A stretch of DNA of 64,000 nucleotides from Leuctra nigra (Eukaryota; Arthropoda; Insecta; Plecoptera; Leuctridae): the NCBI GenBank assembly GCA_934045905.1, contig OW203766.1, positions 27,212,309 through 27,276,308 of the forward strand, in the 5' to 3' direction. The notes below the pieces were generated by a model, which was not told where the DNA came from, did no database searches, and was given only the letters and a program-made list of their open reading frames with translations. The translations under genes and the position numbers were made by a program. Position 1 is the first letter of the stretch; each line of letters opens with the position of its first letter. Positions 33,922-46,164 of this stretch are shown here, one piece after another.

Positions 33922-35431
33922 CCAAATTTAATATTTTAAAATGTTTGTAATTGACGTTATAGTAACAGTCAACCGAGAAACAGTAATAGACATTACTTTT
34001 CTTTTATCCCCCAGAACACCAGCTGACTTGACACAAAAAGTAAATAATATAAATTGTCACAGGTATTTGATATCGATCAGTCTACAGAGACATGTCAAAC
34101 AAACGAATATTCTGAGAACTATTATAGCCTAAAGGACTCTGACCCTATATAATGCAGTGTTGAGTGAATTGTGGGTTGGGGGGGGGGGGGGGAGTCGTTA
34201 GATATTGAGGCAGGACTGAAAGGATTATCTGCACATGAAAGACAGATGGTCAGTTAGCAACCCCTTCACATCCCCTGGCGAAATTTAATAGTTGTGATAA
34301 ATGTGCAAATCAAGTAGGTTTCTCCGTTATAGGGGAATGGGGTACGTTTCAACTATAGAGACGTGTTTTCGTCAAAGGTTTGTATCATTTCATTTCAATT
34401 GCAACTTTCTTAATTTATTTTCATGAATTTCCATAGCATGTAAAAATTAATAATTTCAGTAGTTTCATAGACAATTAGTTTTAAAAAAATATTTAAAAAA
34501 ATTAAAATAAATATAAATATCATTACGAAATGGATGGAGAAGCATAATAACAGTATACACATATTTTGTTTTAGGTATCAATTCATAGTTCGCACGAACT
34601 TCTTTGGGTTTGTATCAGCAATGCAATAATTGAAGTTTTTCCCAGAGATCGGACATGTTAGCTTAGTTGACGGATAATTTTAACATAATATAATTGAAGA
34701 TTTTTATAAAATGAATGATTTCTCTTCACAGATTCACAGCTATTTATTCTGAATGGTACCATAAATGGTGCAACAATGAATGAAGCCACATGCAAGCTAT
34801 TTATTGGTAACTCAAACATTTGTAACCATTCTGTTGATTTTTTCAGGGATAGGTAGGCACTGTAATGTTGTAAGTTTGTGTAATTTTTAAAATAAAATTA
34901 AATTTCTACTCAGAAAAAGTATTCAATTTACTAACGATAAACACTAGTCTAGACTAGTCATTACATCACAAAGACCTCCATCGACCCATTCTAATGCCAA
35001 GATTTCAGTCGACTTCTGCCAAAAACCATTAACAGAGTTAGCAATGAGACAAGAGAGGCTAATCTCGTTCATATATTCACGCCAGTTGGGAATGATCATG
35101 TCTCATTGGCTGTTGATTCCTGTTTGTTGGACATTTCTTGCTGTTTGCTGTTCAGCGGTTGAGATTAAGACAAGTAATTATACCATGGCGTCGATTTGGC
35201 AACCAGAGCGTCACGACGCCTATTGGTTGACGTCTGGAGAAGAAGATTTAAACGCCATTTAGTTGAGACGTACAAATCTGTTTTGTAAAAAGTGTTAGCA
35301 AATGTCTATAGCAAGGAGGTATATGATTAAATTGTGTCTTTAAGCTTTAATTGAATATTATTTACGATAATGCCATAATAACCCTAATATTTTCCATTTG
35401 ATCCATGTCTGGATATAAGTTGTCATTTACC
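33922..35431. other. No gene seen; G-run; weak secreted-peptide frame
   Basis: A G15 run lies at 34177-34192. The plus frame at 35044-35262 contains a signal-peptide-like segment (MSHWLLIPVCWTFLAVCCSA) and then about 35 residues with one NYT glycosylation site. There is no family match or splice support, so it is left as a weak hypothesis. Confidence 0.3.
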
Positions 35432-35439
35432 TAGAAGTA

Positions 35440-35803
35440 CAGGCGCGTAGGAAGGGGGGGAATGGGGGGAAAATCTCCCCCCAATCTCTGATCTCTGATC
35501 TTTGATTCAATCTCTGATTCAATTCCCCTACCTATGCTCTTATACATTTATATGTCAAGATAAAAATATGCAATAAAAAGTGTTAAAATCGCGTAGAAAT
35601 GCACCAAATTCATGTATTAAATTCAAGATTTTTTCGGGGTTGTGCGCCCCTTACCCGCATTTTACTGGGGGGGGGGGGGCATCCCCCCAGAAGACAGATT
35701 GTCTTCGTAGACACTTATAGTATCTCCAGCTCAAGTTATTTTCCAATATTATCCCTCCCCCCCCCCCCCCCCCTCCCTTGCAAATTTAGTTCCTACGCGC
35801 CTG
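35440..35803. mobile_element. hAT-like MITE with 8-bp target duplication
   Basis: A 364-bp element. The ends CAGGCGCGTAGGAA and TTCCTACGCGCCTG are perfect inverses, starting with CAG as hAT ends do. TAGAAGTA is duplicated exactly at 35432-35439 and 35804-35811. The interior carries G-runs near the left end and C-runs of up to about 16 near the right, which could pair. Confidence 0.88.
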
Positions 35804-36032
35804 TAGAAGTATATCTCTACGAACCTTTCATTCAAGTTTATTCGTGCGATATACTACCTACACGATTATAATCTATATTGTTATATTCCCCTCCTTTATA
35901 TTCTTTATTTCTATTATATTATTCCTCAATAGGGTGGTTCATGTTTTAAAGGTTTAAACAATTAGTATTTCGTGTTATAATTTTTTACTTTTTATTTCAT
36001 TTACTAATGTAGGTATTAAATATTATTTGCAG

Positions 36033-36200
36033 GACGCATCCCGCAATATTTCTTTGCAGTATTATCGTCCCAGCAGCTGGCGCTTGAAGCGGCGACAAGT
36101 AGAAGCTGTGGTGTACAATTCATCCACTAGATGGCGCAAGCGTATTGAATATCCAGCAACAAGTGAATTTGAATACCAATCATCAGACATGAGCTCCTGA
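36033..36200 (+). CDS. Possible terminal exon with CTCF-like motifs
   Basis: After a good acceptor (ATTAAATATTATTTGCAG) a frame of 55 codons runs to TGA at 36198. Composition is mixed and basic (SSWRLKRRQVEAVVYNSST), with a furin-like KRR. The same DNA contains CCACTAGATGGCGC (36124-36137), a full match to the CTCF consensus CCASYAGRKGGCRS, and CCAGCAGCTGGCGC (36070-36083), with one mismatch. It may therefore be an insulator-type site and not coding. No upstream exon was found. Confidence 0.3.
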   Translation, partial: DASRNISLQYYRPSSWRLKRRQVEAVVYNSSTRWRKRIEYPATSEFEYQSSDMSS

Positions 36201-39200
36201 TATATTTGCTCAGTATTTTGTTCCTGCAACCATCTTATTTGGTTGGTGGAACCAAACTGTTTGGTTAGAAAAAGACGCGGGAAAAGCGTGATAATAATTC
36301 ATTTTAATCCCGCAGCTTTTTTATATATACATTTTTAAATATTTTAAGGGCATGATAATGGGCAGGCACAGAGATTACGTCAGAATTAAATCTGTTTGAC
36401 ACATGCAACCTATGATAAATATAACTTTAACCTATATTTAAAATTATCACGAGTGGAAAATGTTGGGCGTTTGAAAAATGTGAAAAATGTTTGGAAATAA
36501 GTCGGTTGATAACCTAAGAATTTCCTGCTACACTACAATATAAGCTGTATCTGGAATTCAAGGAATGGCAGGCAATTTAATAATCTTAATATTTTGAATC
36601 ACAATAATAATCTTGAAGGAGAATCATTTTCCATATGAATATTATTCTGTCATACAAACAAAATAATAATAATTGTAATAATATTATGTAGTATACGAGT
36701 ATACAATAACCTAACAGTAGGTACCTATAAGTACGTTTATTTATTGAGAAAGTGCAATATCATAAGCCAGGATCATTAGAATTATTCATAAATAACTTCA
36801 ATTTTAGACATAAGATATTTTGTTGCCATTTATACTTCGTATTGCCAAGGATTTCTTTTAACAAAAGTGAAGTCTATTCGCACTTCAAAAAAAGAAATAA
36901 AAAAAATCCACATAACTCGAAATGATTTCGAATCCTGACATTGAGTTTGATTTGATTTGCATATCGGCCCTGAGTTTGATGCAGACTAATCTGCCACGTG
37001 ACTAGACCACGTGTCAGAGAGAGAAAGACTGGACCGTCTATCAGGATGGAGAGGGAGAGAGATCAAAGATAACCAAGTGTCTGCCAGAGTGACAGAGATG
37101 GAGCTCGATCAAGATTTAGGAGCTTCTGAGGAGTTCTGTGAAAGAATGACATCATCAAGAAACAATCGGAAAACAGCGACGTCAATCAGGCTGATTAGTG
37201 GCGGTATTTTTGATTTGGTATAATTAATTCGAATTATTCCCGTGGGGGAGGGGGGGGGGGGATTTCATTGGAGATGCGAAATCAAATTTAATTGGTTCAA
37301 AATCCCGATTTATAAAGTCCTTAAATATATTCTAATTTTGAATGTAAAATTCTGTATCAATTTAACCTGGTTTTGAGAAAGTAATTCTTAGAGAAATAAT
37401 GACAATTCACGTTTATTGATTGGGATACTGTAGCTTACTGTTTCATTTATTTCATTTTACATTATTATTGGAGTTGTTCAGTCCATTTGACTCCATTTAA
37501 AATACTTTTCATCGCAAAAACAATAAAAAAAATAAAGAAAAGTACCAACAACGAATCTTCTATAAGTGTTTAAATCAAACGAGACTTTTATCATTTAAAA
37601 TGAAACGATGATGAAATATCGTAAACATTCAATCAAACATTTATTATTATAAATCTAGTCCTAAAAGTTCACTTACCTACTTTTATTATGGATCATGCAG
37701 TAATGCAATTGGTAAAACGCACCATAATATAAAATTACATTTCAAAGTTCCTCCAAGAGTTTTATTTCAAAAACTATATAATAGATTTTTAAAATCCTCA
37801 AGTTACGCACTCAAAAAGTTTCTAGACTTGTATTAGTTTTCTTCCATGTAACCAAACTCTGAATTTTAGTGTGAAAGATTTCAGAATTCGAGCTCATCAG
37901 AAAATGCGGTTTCAAAACTCAAACATAAGTTATTCATGAGAAAACTTTCCTGAATTCAGATAGTAAAATAATATTGTATTATAATATAAATCTAAACCTA
38001 TAGGGCGGAATTAATTACTGCAGAGTATACTAGAGTTCCCACGATGTGTGGGTATTCTAATTTTCCGCCAAGTTTTGGTGGTCGAGCATGTAGGACCCAC
38101 CACGATGTAAGTACACATCACGGAGAGGGGATGTGTCTTCACCTTTGCCTTCTCTTCCTGCGTGGAAGGAAGGAAATAGATACAAGCTCAGTCAGGCTCC
38201 TCCTTTTAAACATTCATTTCGATCACTTTGTCTATGTGGTGATTATGTTGTTAGAGAAGGAGTGGTGGTGGAGGTGCCGTACTTTCCATGTGAAGAGCAT
38301 CAAGTTTTTGAGAGGTGAGGAAAATATGTAAAATTTAGGAATTCGTAGAATATTTTTTTTTTAATACATATTGCTACACCATATTGTAGAAAGTTGTATT
38401 TAAAAGTTCTACATTATTTTCTCAAATTGTGAATTTAAACTCACAAAAAATGTTAATTCCGAAAAGAATCAATAAATCTTGAATACCCATTGAAAAATAC
38501 TGAGCATTTTAGAAGAATTATAAGGACACAATTCTTAAAAATGGCACCCAAATTATGAATTAAAAATATGTGCAATTCGTAACATTAAAGTTATGTTATA
38601 AATCAATGGATATTTAAGATATTTAAATAAAATTTTCTAAAATGTGACCAAACATTCTTCGAACAGTTTGAAAATGTTTAAAATGAAATATGCAAAAGCA
38701 GCAGTTAAATAGTCAAAAGGGGTGTTTAAGTCCGTGAAATCACGCACACTTCCTCCTGTTCGGTCGTACATCAGTCTTGTCAGGAAGTAATTTGCCTGAA
38801 GTTGTATTAATTTGCGACTACTAATTGTTCATGAGTAATCCTGACGATGTCGACCATGTGTGGATGTGCTCCATGGACCACTAATTGGAGCCATAAGTCA
38901 GGAGCAATCTCCTCCTCCTGTCGTTGGCTCCATGGCAGATGGAGGCGCCGTTCTGCAGCATATGTCAGCAAGATGATAGCTTACAGGCGAAATAGAAGAA
39001 TTCGCAGCTCGCTGAATTCATATTTGGATTTTATATTAAGTCACCTATCTTTGTTTTTATTGATTTCTTCTATGCACGTTATTTCATTGCAAATAATCTT
39101 CAAAACTTGTTAGGGCAATTGTTTACGTTTTAAAATGATTCTTTCCTCTAAGGTAAGCTACGAAGCGGGGCTGATCGAAAGTCAGACCCTTACAAGCTAC

Positions 39201-40423
39201 AAAAATGAAATATAATATAAATTACATTTTCCACATTTTAAATGATTTTAAAGCTAAAGCTTAAAAAGTCGTGAAAATTGCAAGCGTGAGCTTTCCACGA
39301 GTTTTCAATTTGATGGTTTCGCAGTAAAAAGAAAATCTTAAGAAAATCACTGCGTGCGTTGTTTTGTTTTTTGGAATAACCACGTTGAATTGCTTTAATT
39401 TTTTCTCAGAAATTAGACACAAAGTTTTAATCTTGGGAGAGACCGTGTACACACACCCACGTGGATTATCCTCTTTGCTTGAAACTTTAAATTAAAATGC
39501 ATTTACTTCTATAATATTTTTGGGGAAAAAGTAAAAATTCAGAGAGAATGCAAAAATATGGCTATGTCCGATAAATCTAAGATCTTACGTAGACCAAGCC
39601 AGATTCAAATTATTATTATTTCACAATTTAATGACTAATTCCAACAATTATTTTTAATTTAGAGGTCAATTAATTTAATTAAAACTCGTTTAAGAAAAAT
39701 CAAGTCCAGCTCGTCGACTCAGTTCAAACATTTCACAAACACATCGCTTGTGCTTCAAAACACTTTTACTACCCATAAAGTCATACCGACGTTTATTTTG
39801 ATAAATGATCACCCCCCGCTGAATTTGCATCCTTAACAATGTTAAATAAGGTCAATATAATCTCTTTTAGATGAATGCAAGCAACAGCTAAACCGAAGAC
39901 ACAACAAAAACATCACCCACAGCTGTTTATTATTATGATGGTGGGGCAGGGAATCTGAGCGCCCATATGTAATCCATCAAACTTGTGTCAAGACGAATAA
40001 GAGCTGGCATTTTAAGACTCGTGGACACGTTCAGCCGAATTTCACGAACTGTAATTCTTATTCTTATTGTTAGCTTTTCACGTTTGTTGGTTGATATCAC
40101 GAATACCTGTTAAAATATAATTTTGTTTCCTTATTAATGTAAAAAATCCATTATATTTCATAAAGAAAAGAACATAGACCCATTTCTAATTAAATCAAGA
40201 GCATTGTACGATGCTGTTATTTCTAAAATCTACGGACTTTTTAAGTAAATCACTTACATTTATCGAGAATGTAAAAATGGTTAAGTACCACAAATATATT
40301 TGAAACAGTTTTTAAGGATGGCCAATAATTGCAGCTGGAAGCTACAAAGTGCTAATTTTTAAATTACGATGTATTAAAACAATTTCTTTTCTAACTTTTA
40401 GAAAAACTTTTAGGAACTTGGGC
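36201..40423. other. No supported gene
   Basis: 4.2 kb of mostly AT-rich DNA. Two CACGTG E-boxes lie 13 bp apart (36995-37000 and 37008-37013) and a G12 run near 37249. Frames at 37011-37223, 38044-38331 and 38847-39113 were considered. The second contains good-looking GTAAGT and GTGAGG donor sequences, but no acceptor or family was found. Confidence 0.35.
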
Positions 40424-40540
40424 CAATTTTTCAATGCTTTGTCAATATTGCCATGGCAACTACCAAAGATATTCCTTGAATGACCACTAAGGCCCAGTTT
40501 TGCAATGTCATTGGATGTTGCCATGTGGCAAAAGTCCTAA
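40424..40540. mobile_element. Harbinger-like MITE remnants
   Basis: GGGCCAATTTTTCAATGC, ATATTGCCATGGCAACTACC and then a second end-like GGCCCAGTTTTGCAATG show one or two damaged copies of the 16736-16882 family. Confidence 0.55.
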
Positions 40541-41355
40541 TCAACTGTTTTCATTTAACAGGTAAATTAAAAACCAGTCTAAAGCGACAGTTAAACTTAA
40601 CAATTGATTAACAGAGCTTAAAAAAAGTCCATAAATAACAAAAAAAAAAATCTGGTAGAAAACACAAATTTTGCCACATAGGTGATTTCTGACCGTACCT
40701 AAAGCTCTTATCCACCTATCATATCCACCACGGCTCCAAGTAAACATATCCTACCCCTTTGATATGGCATTCTATTAAGTCTCAAGAGCCTGTCAACCGA
40801 GTACAATGACCGATTCATCTATTAACAATAACAGAGTGTGGTTAAATGAACTACTGTATCCTCGTAGTTCATGATATTTGGTGTGGGGTCATCTTTGACG
40901 TGATGCTGGGTGATATGGACCAACACCCAGTGGTATTCAGATGATAATGTATTGCTCAGTGCCTAGAAGGATCCGTATAAATATGGGCGAACACACTACA
41001 TGCCAACTTTAGATGGAGTTTTGATATTAGAGTGGGAATTGTAAATTTTGCAAATCATTGGTGGATGGGAGGGTGGTGCTCGGAGAGAATATGTTGGCAA
41101 ACAAAAGCAATTACGTTCACTTTATGTTTTAATAAGGTTAGTTTGACATTTTAATATAGTTTATCTGTATTCGTTACAGATAAATTAAAGACACTCAACT
41201 TTTTCTCGTGCAAATTATCTAAATCAAATTTTAACCATTTGAAACCACAATAAACATAGCAATTTGACATAAGAAATAAAGCATAGCGTAGCTGCAAACA
41301 ATTTGAACAAAATGTGGACACAATAATAATTGATAGGGGGCATTGTGAAAAATAT
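40541..41355. other. No gene seen
   Basis: AT-rich; no repeat or frame stands out. Confidence 0.4.
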
Positions 41356-41431
41356 CCGACCGAACCGGGGCTCGAACACGGGACCTCTCACTTGTCGAGC
41401 GAGAGCTCTACCAACTGAGCTACCCTGTCGG
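41356..41431 (-). mobile_element. tRNA-like pseudogene
   Basis: 76 nt on the minus strand. CCGAC pairs with GTCGG at the ends, with A box GGTAGCTCAGTTGG, D arm GCTC/GAGC and B box GTTCGAGCC. The anticodon loop has C at position 33 where U is normal, and the T stem has a mismatch. With the related 19496-19567 this indicates a dispersed tRNA-derived family. Confidence 0.65.
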
Positions 41432-44418
41432 ATTATCCAAAATATGAGACTCAAAAAATTATTTGAACACAGAACAAATGGCATATACCCAGTTGGAAAC
41501 AATTTGAAGACCAAACTTCAACAATTTGGAAAATAACCAAAATCCAAAACTGTCAATAACTGATCAGTTAAAAATAAAACAAATTGCTAACTTTTCTTAA
41601 GTGAAAAAATTAAAGAAGGACGATAAACATCATTAAACTCCAGTTCATTACTCATTTTCGTCTTCAAATTCTTATTTAAATAAGTATGACAAATGGGTCT
41701 TCCCATCCCATAAATTTTTGACTGACCATAATCCATACAACAATGGATTACCACATCATCAAAACGAACTCATTGTCTAACACATAATCCAGTCTTACAA
41801 ACCACTTCCCAACCTCACGTTGATTGGCTAAACCAATCCTGCAGGAGGCCAATTAAACAACTCGAATCCGCAAGAGCTGAGGCGTCCCATCAAGTCCTCG
41901 TTATCTCTGTGTCGAGATCATGTAGCTTGTTGCAATCAGACTCTCAACCGATCTGGACCCATCGATCACGATGAGATGAACGTGACAACTGGCTCGAGAT
42001 TACAAGGACTGCATCATCAGGGGGTCCAGACTGTCAGGGAGGCTGCGGATTTCATAATGGATGAGATGGGGATAGAGGGAAATTGAAAGTGTTTTATGAC
42101 AATAGGAAGTTTGTGACTTCTTTTCTTATAGGTACTAATGCAATACTAAGTCACGCTTATAATATGGGTTTTTACGAAATCTGATCTACATTGGTAGGTA
42201 TTTATTTACTAAACTGTACCAAACCGACATAAAACGATTACGTAAAACTTGCATGTTACAAAAATCCTGACCTGTGATGTGTTCCCTCATATAAAATTCC
42301 AAAATACCTGAAATTCGGCAATACCTATGCACTGAATTATTATCTTTGATGCATAACAATCGAAAAAAATGATGTCTCGTAGATGTATAGGTAAACACTT
42401 CTATGAAATGTTCTAAATACCTTCCATTCCACAATCCAATTATTTTAAGTGTTTACCTCAAGTTGATTTTTTAATGTTTCAATGTCAAATGTATTTTCGT
42501 TTAGTAAAAGTAAGTACATGTAATTTTCTTCTCAGCAATAAAATTTGAACAATCAAAAGAAAACGAAAGTTTGTCACGGTATCGTGATAGTTGAATACCC
42601 TACAACAATACAAATAGACATGATCCTGTAAATATTACTTCAAGGACATGTATACAATTATCGTACAATCAAAATAAGGTTTGAGCATATCAATTTTATT
42701 GACTTTCGATATTAAAAAACAAAAACATCGAACTCAATGTGACTGAGAACTGGTGGGGCCCCAAACCCAAGCATCTTCACAAATTAGTCCTTCTTTTGAG
42801 CCACAATCCACCAAATCTCCGACAATAAACCCTCACTTGACTCCTCCGCGTCAGTGTTTTGACTCGCGTAGTGTCATCCAGATGAGCGAGTGACCCACCG
42901 CGGTGCGCGCCGGCGCATTGTTGTGGATTCTTCTAGACCCTTGGCTGCACTCGCTCAGGGGGTTCTAGTTATTCACCTAACTATTTGATATCCCGCTGAC
43001 ACACCGTCTTCTGGAGGTGAGAAGAATGTCTGCTTTCGCGTGCGCAAGATTTTGATCTTCTTCAACAACAAATCCATCAACAGAAATACATTTTCAGATT
43101 GTTATATAAACTTTCGTTTTTGATGGAAGTAATACCATTCACACCATTGGCTCTATGATTACATAATTATAATCTAAAGTTATGTTTACTTCAATCATGT
43201 CAGGTACTCACAATCGATTTCCTGAAATCTATATCCAGAAGTCAGAAGTAAGGAAAGGGAAGATAATATAGGAAAAATAGAGAAAGTTTGTGTAAGAAGA
43301 GGAAGAAGACAGGAGATTGTGAGGAGCCAGAAGGGCTGCACTAGTACTGATTGGACTCTTCTTCTGACCCATTTGCATGCTAATTTTAACCTAGGTCACT
43401 TGTAAGAAAAGTGCACATACTAATAATTTTCGGCATTATAAATGTAAGAAGAACGATAATCACATTTTAAAAATTATTTTTATTCATTTATTGGAAGTGA
43501 ATCCACTCTTTATTTTAATTTCAAAATAAGGCTTCTGAGAAGTTCAGTTCCGACTAGAAAATTGACCAAATCCACATAAAAAGTTATTACAAACCGTTTG
43601 TTTCATGAAGTAATGGTGTAAAATCTTCGTTTTCGTTATACCTTCTCTGAAGACACTACAATGAAACAAATGTGAATTATTTCAGCGTAATGTGTCTGAG
43701 CTCAGTTTTCTGTGTCATGTTGTTGGTGTGATTGGACCCCCATGATATGATAAGCTTTTCATTTTCTAGCAAACTGTTTTCTCAATAAATAATAACAGCA
43801 CTTTTGTGGACGGAAAATAAAACTTAGTTGCCACTTGCTCCAGATGACTTCCATCAGATATAGGAAAATGCAACTGTATTGCTTAAGTGCCACGGAGAAT
43901 TGAATTGGCTGCTTCTTTATTTGTTTTCTCCTCCAGGAAATTGTTTTAATGTCCTGGAGATACGGAAGAAAACGCAGACTTTTGTATGAAAAATAGTTTG
44001 ACCATTTTCAGACAGCTGATATGTATTTTTCAAACTTTTAGCTCGAGTTTCCTTTGTATGTTCTTTTAGAAAACGAAGTAACGGGGTAAAATTAATTTCT
44101 TTCACAAAAGATTATAATTACTTCATATTTGTTTACCTATTGATCGGTATCTTGGTTCCTCCGGAAATATGATTCAGCTTTACTGATGGATAATCTGAAA
44201 GTAAAGATGTGTTCAAGGTCATGAGGTCAGGCATTTCGATGGCTGACACTTTATGTAGTACACAAATAATTGGAATACATTTTTTTGTTTAAAAAATCAA
44301 AAATTTATGAAATTCGATTTGCGAATTTGCAGTTTTAACATCGTAAAATGGAACTGTATAAAATCACAGTTTTTGAGAAATATGTGCTTTTTGCGATTAT
44401 TTGCTTATAATAGGTACC
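41432..44418. other. No gene seen
   Basis: 3 kb without a supported frame. A GC-rich patch with GCGGTGCGCGCCGGCGC at 42899-42916 and structured-looking DNA at 42830-42980 may be regulatory. Confidence 0.35.
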
Positions 44419-44420
44419 TA

Positions 44421-44628
44421 CACTCAACAAATGAAAAAACGGTATTTGAAAGAAATGGATTGGCTGAAAAAGATTTGATGGCATCATCCGATGAAGTCTA
44501 TGATAACTCATCATTTACCTCTAGTAGTTGAGCTTTGATTTCATTGATAATAACAAGGATTGATTGTCAAGGAACCTGACCAGCAGCCAATCCGTTTCGT
44601 TCAAATACCGTTTATGATTTGTTGGGTG
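44421..44628. mobile_element. TA-flanked MITE, copy 2
   Basis: A 208-bp relative of 33686-33919 in inverted orientation, with CACTCAACAAATGAAAAAAC ends and TA at 44419-44420 and 44629-44630. Confidence 0.8.
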
Positions 44629-44688
44629 TACATACTTTAGAACTTGATATTCCATTCGCGTTTACTTTATTCCAATTCACACAATGTC

Positions 44689-44937
44689 TTATCTTCTACT
44701 GTCCAGTTTAATATTTGCATTTTTTATTTCCGTGCAAGTTTTGAATTCCGCATGGACATCGTCTTTGAATCTTCTTACTGAAACAATTACGTCGTGAAAG
44801 GAATGCATATGGCGGCTCTGCACGGAAGATTGGCACAAATCTGCAAGTTTCCGAGCTAGCAAAGAAGAATTTGCATATAGAAAGGATTCTGGCGATTCCT
44901 CGTCGGCTTGCTTCGTGACCACAAGTCTAATTTTCAT
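44689..44937 (-). CDS. Small gene or last exon, 82 aa, unrecognised
   Basis: A minus-strand frame of 82 codons with protein-like composition: start MKIRLVVTKQADEESPES, a middle rich in Leu/Ala/Arg (SLLARKLADLCQSS) and a basic end (KNANIKLDSRR). A TGA lies in frame 12 bases before the ATG, and a strong acceptor-like tract (TTTGTTGTCTTCTGTTCAAG) ends about 25 bases upstream. This fits a 5' UTR intron followed by a single coding exon. AATAAA lies about 20 bases after the stop. No transmembrane segment is seen; the helical pattern suggests a small soluble or coiled-coil protein. Family unknown. The MITE at 44421-44628 lies just downstream. Confidence 0.45.
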   Translation of the reverse strand: MKIRLVVTKQADEESPESFLYANSSLLARKLADLCQSSVQSRHMHSFHDVIVSVRRFKDDVHAEFKTCTEIKNANIKLDSRR

Positions 44938-46164
44938 CGCGCATGCTCAGATGATACCTGATGAATCTTGAACAGAAGACAACAAAGGTAAATATGGTTT
45001 TAATAACGGTATTGTTAGAAGGCTTTGTTATAAAATGATGTCACCATCAAGGACAATTTGTAAGAATGAAACGTTTTCAAATTTAGATATTGTAGAAAAT
45101 GGTAAGCGATAGATTAACCAAATTTAGATTTAAATAACTTTGTGATATTTTGTATTCAGACAGTTATACATTTTTCAGGCTGTATTCTGCACTTTCGCTT
45201 TCAAATATTCATTAAAACTTGATTTTAAAAAAGATATGTAGTATATCTAACTATCTTCTAAAAAAATTAAGAAACATTGTAATAAGTTTAATATGTTTGG
45301 ACCCTCAAACAATTTCACACTAAAAATTTTTATACTCGAGCATACACTTTTGTTGTCAATAATTAATATAAACACGATTTTAAAAAGAAACAGGTAGTAA
45401 TTACGACTGACTAATTTCTTAATTTGTAATTTCTCAAAATTTTTAAATTTATATAAAATTACACAACAGATGCACATCAGGAAATGACACCGTATCCAAC
45501 GCCCTTAACTTGGACGGCTGCAATGCTGACAATTGTTCAGAAATCTTCTTACATTTGTCTCGGTTTCTTTCTAAGAGTCTAAACCACAAGTCACAACAGT
45601 CATTGTGTGTGTTCGGTTGACTTCTATCGGTGTATTCAGGTATTGAATCACCTCAGCAAGGTATCGTAACATTGCATCACATGAGATATTTCACACCCAA
45701 GAAGACACAGGGTGGTTGGTCCTTCTTGCAGGGTTGACGTGACCGAGAAGGAATTTGGGCGTCTTGGACTTTATTGCTCACATAAATTTTAAAGTGTGTA
45801 GGTATTTTTTGAAATAAATAAAAGTGTGTGAAATACAACGTAAACTACAGATTGTTAGTTAAAGTAAGTCTTGAAGATCAAGATTATAATACAGAAACAC
45901 AGAAACACAAAAGTAACAGAAATAATATGTTGGGATATTTGGCCATCTTAATCTTTTATTGAAATTATTTTGTCTACATAGATTCTTTTCTCTACTGGGA
46001 TCTTCTTATAAAACACACTCACACTTTCAATCAAGGATATTATTTATGAACATTGAAAGGCATGCTTAAAAACGAGTAAAATAAATGTAATTTTAAAAAA
46101 CTGGCACCTCCACCAAAACTAATTTACAATACAAATATTTTTGCCTCAAATATTTTTTATTTTT
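44938..46164. other. No gene seen
   Basis: AT-rich. The TTTTTATTTTTATTTTTG run at 46148-46165 marks the truncated 5' edge of the retrotransposon. Confidence 0.4.

Noticed and set aside
35044..35262. Secreted peptide gene
   Set aside because: A signal-peptide-like stretch alone is weak; there is no homologue, cleavage site or splice evidence.
38044..38331. Small exons with GTAAGT and GTGAGG donors
   Set aside because: No acceptor with a pyrimidine tract, no family, and the two candidate frames do not join.
41356..41431. Functional tRNA gene
   Set aside because: Wrong residue at position 33, mismatched T stem and a related pseudogene at 19496-19567 point to a dispersed tRNA-derived repeat.
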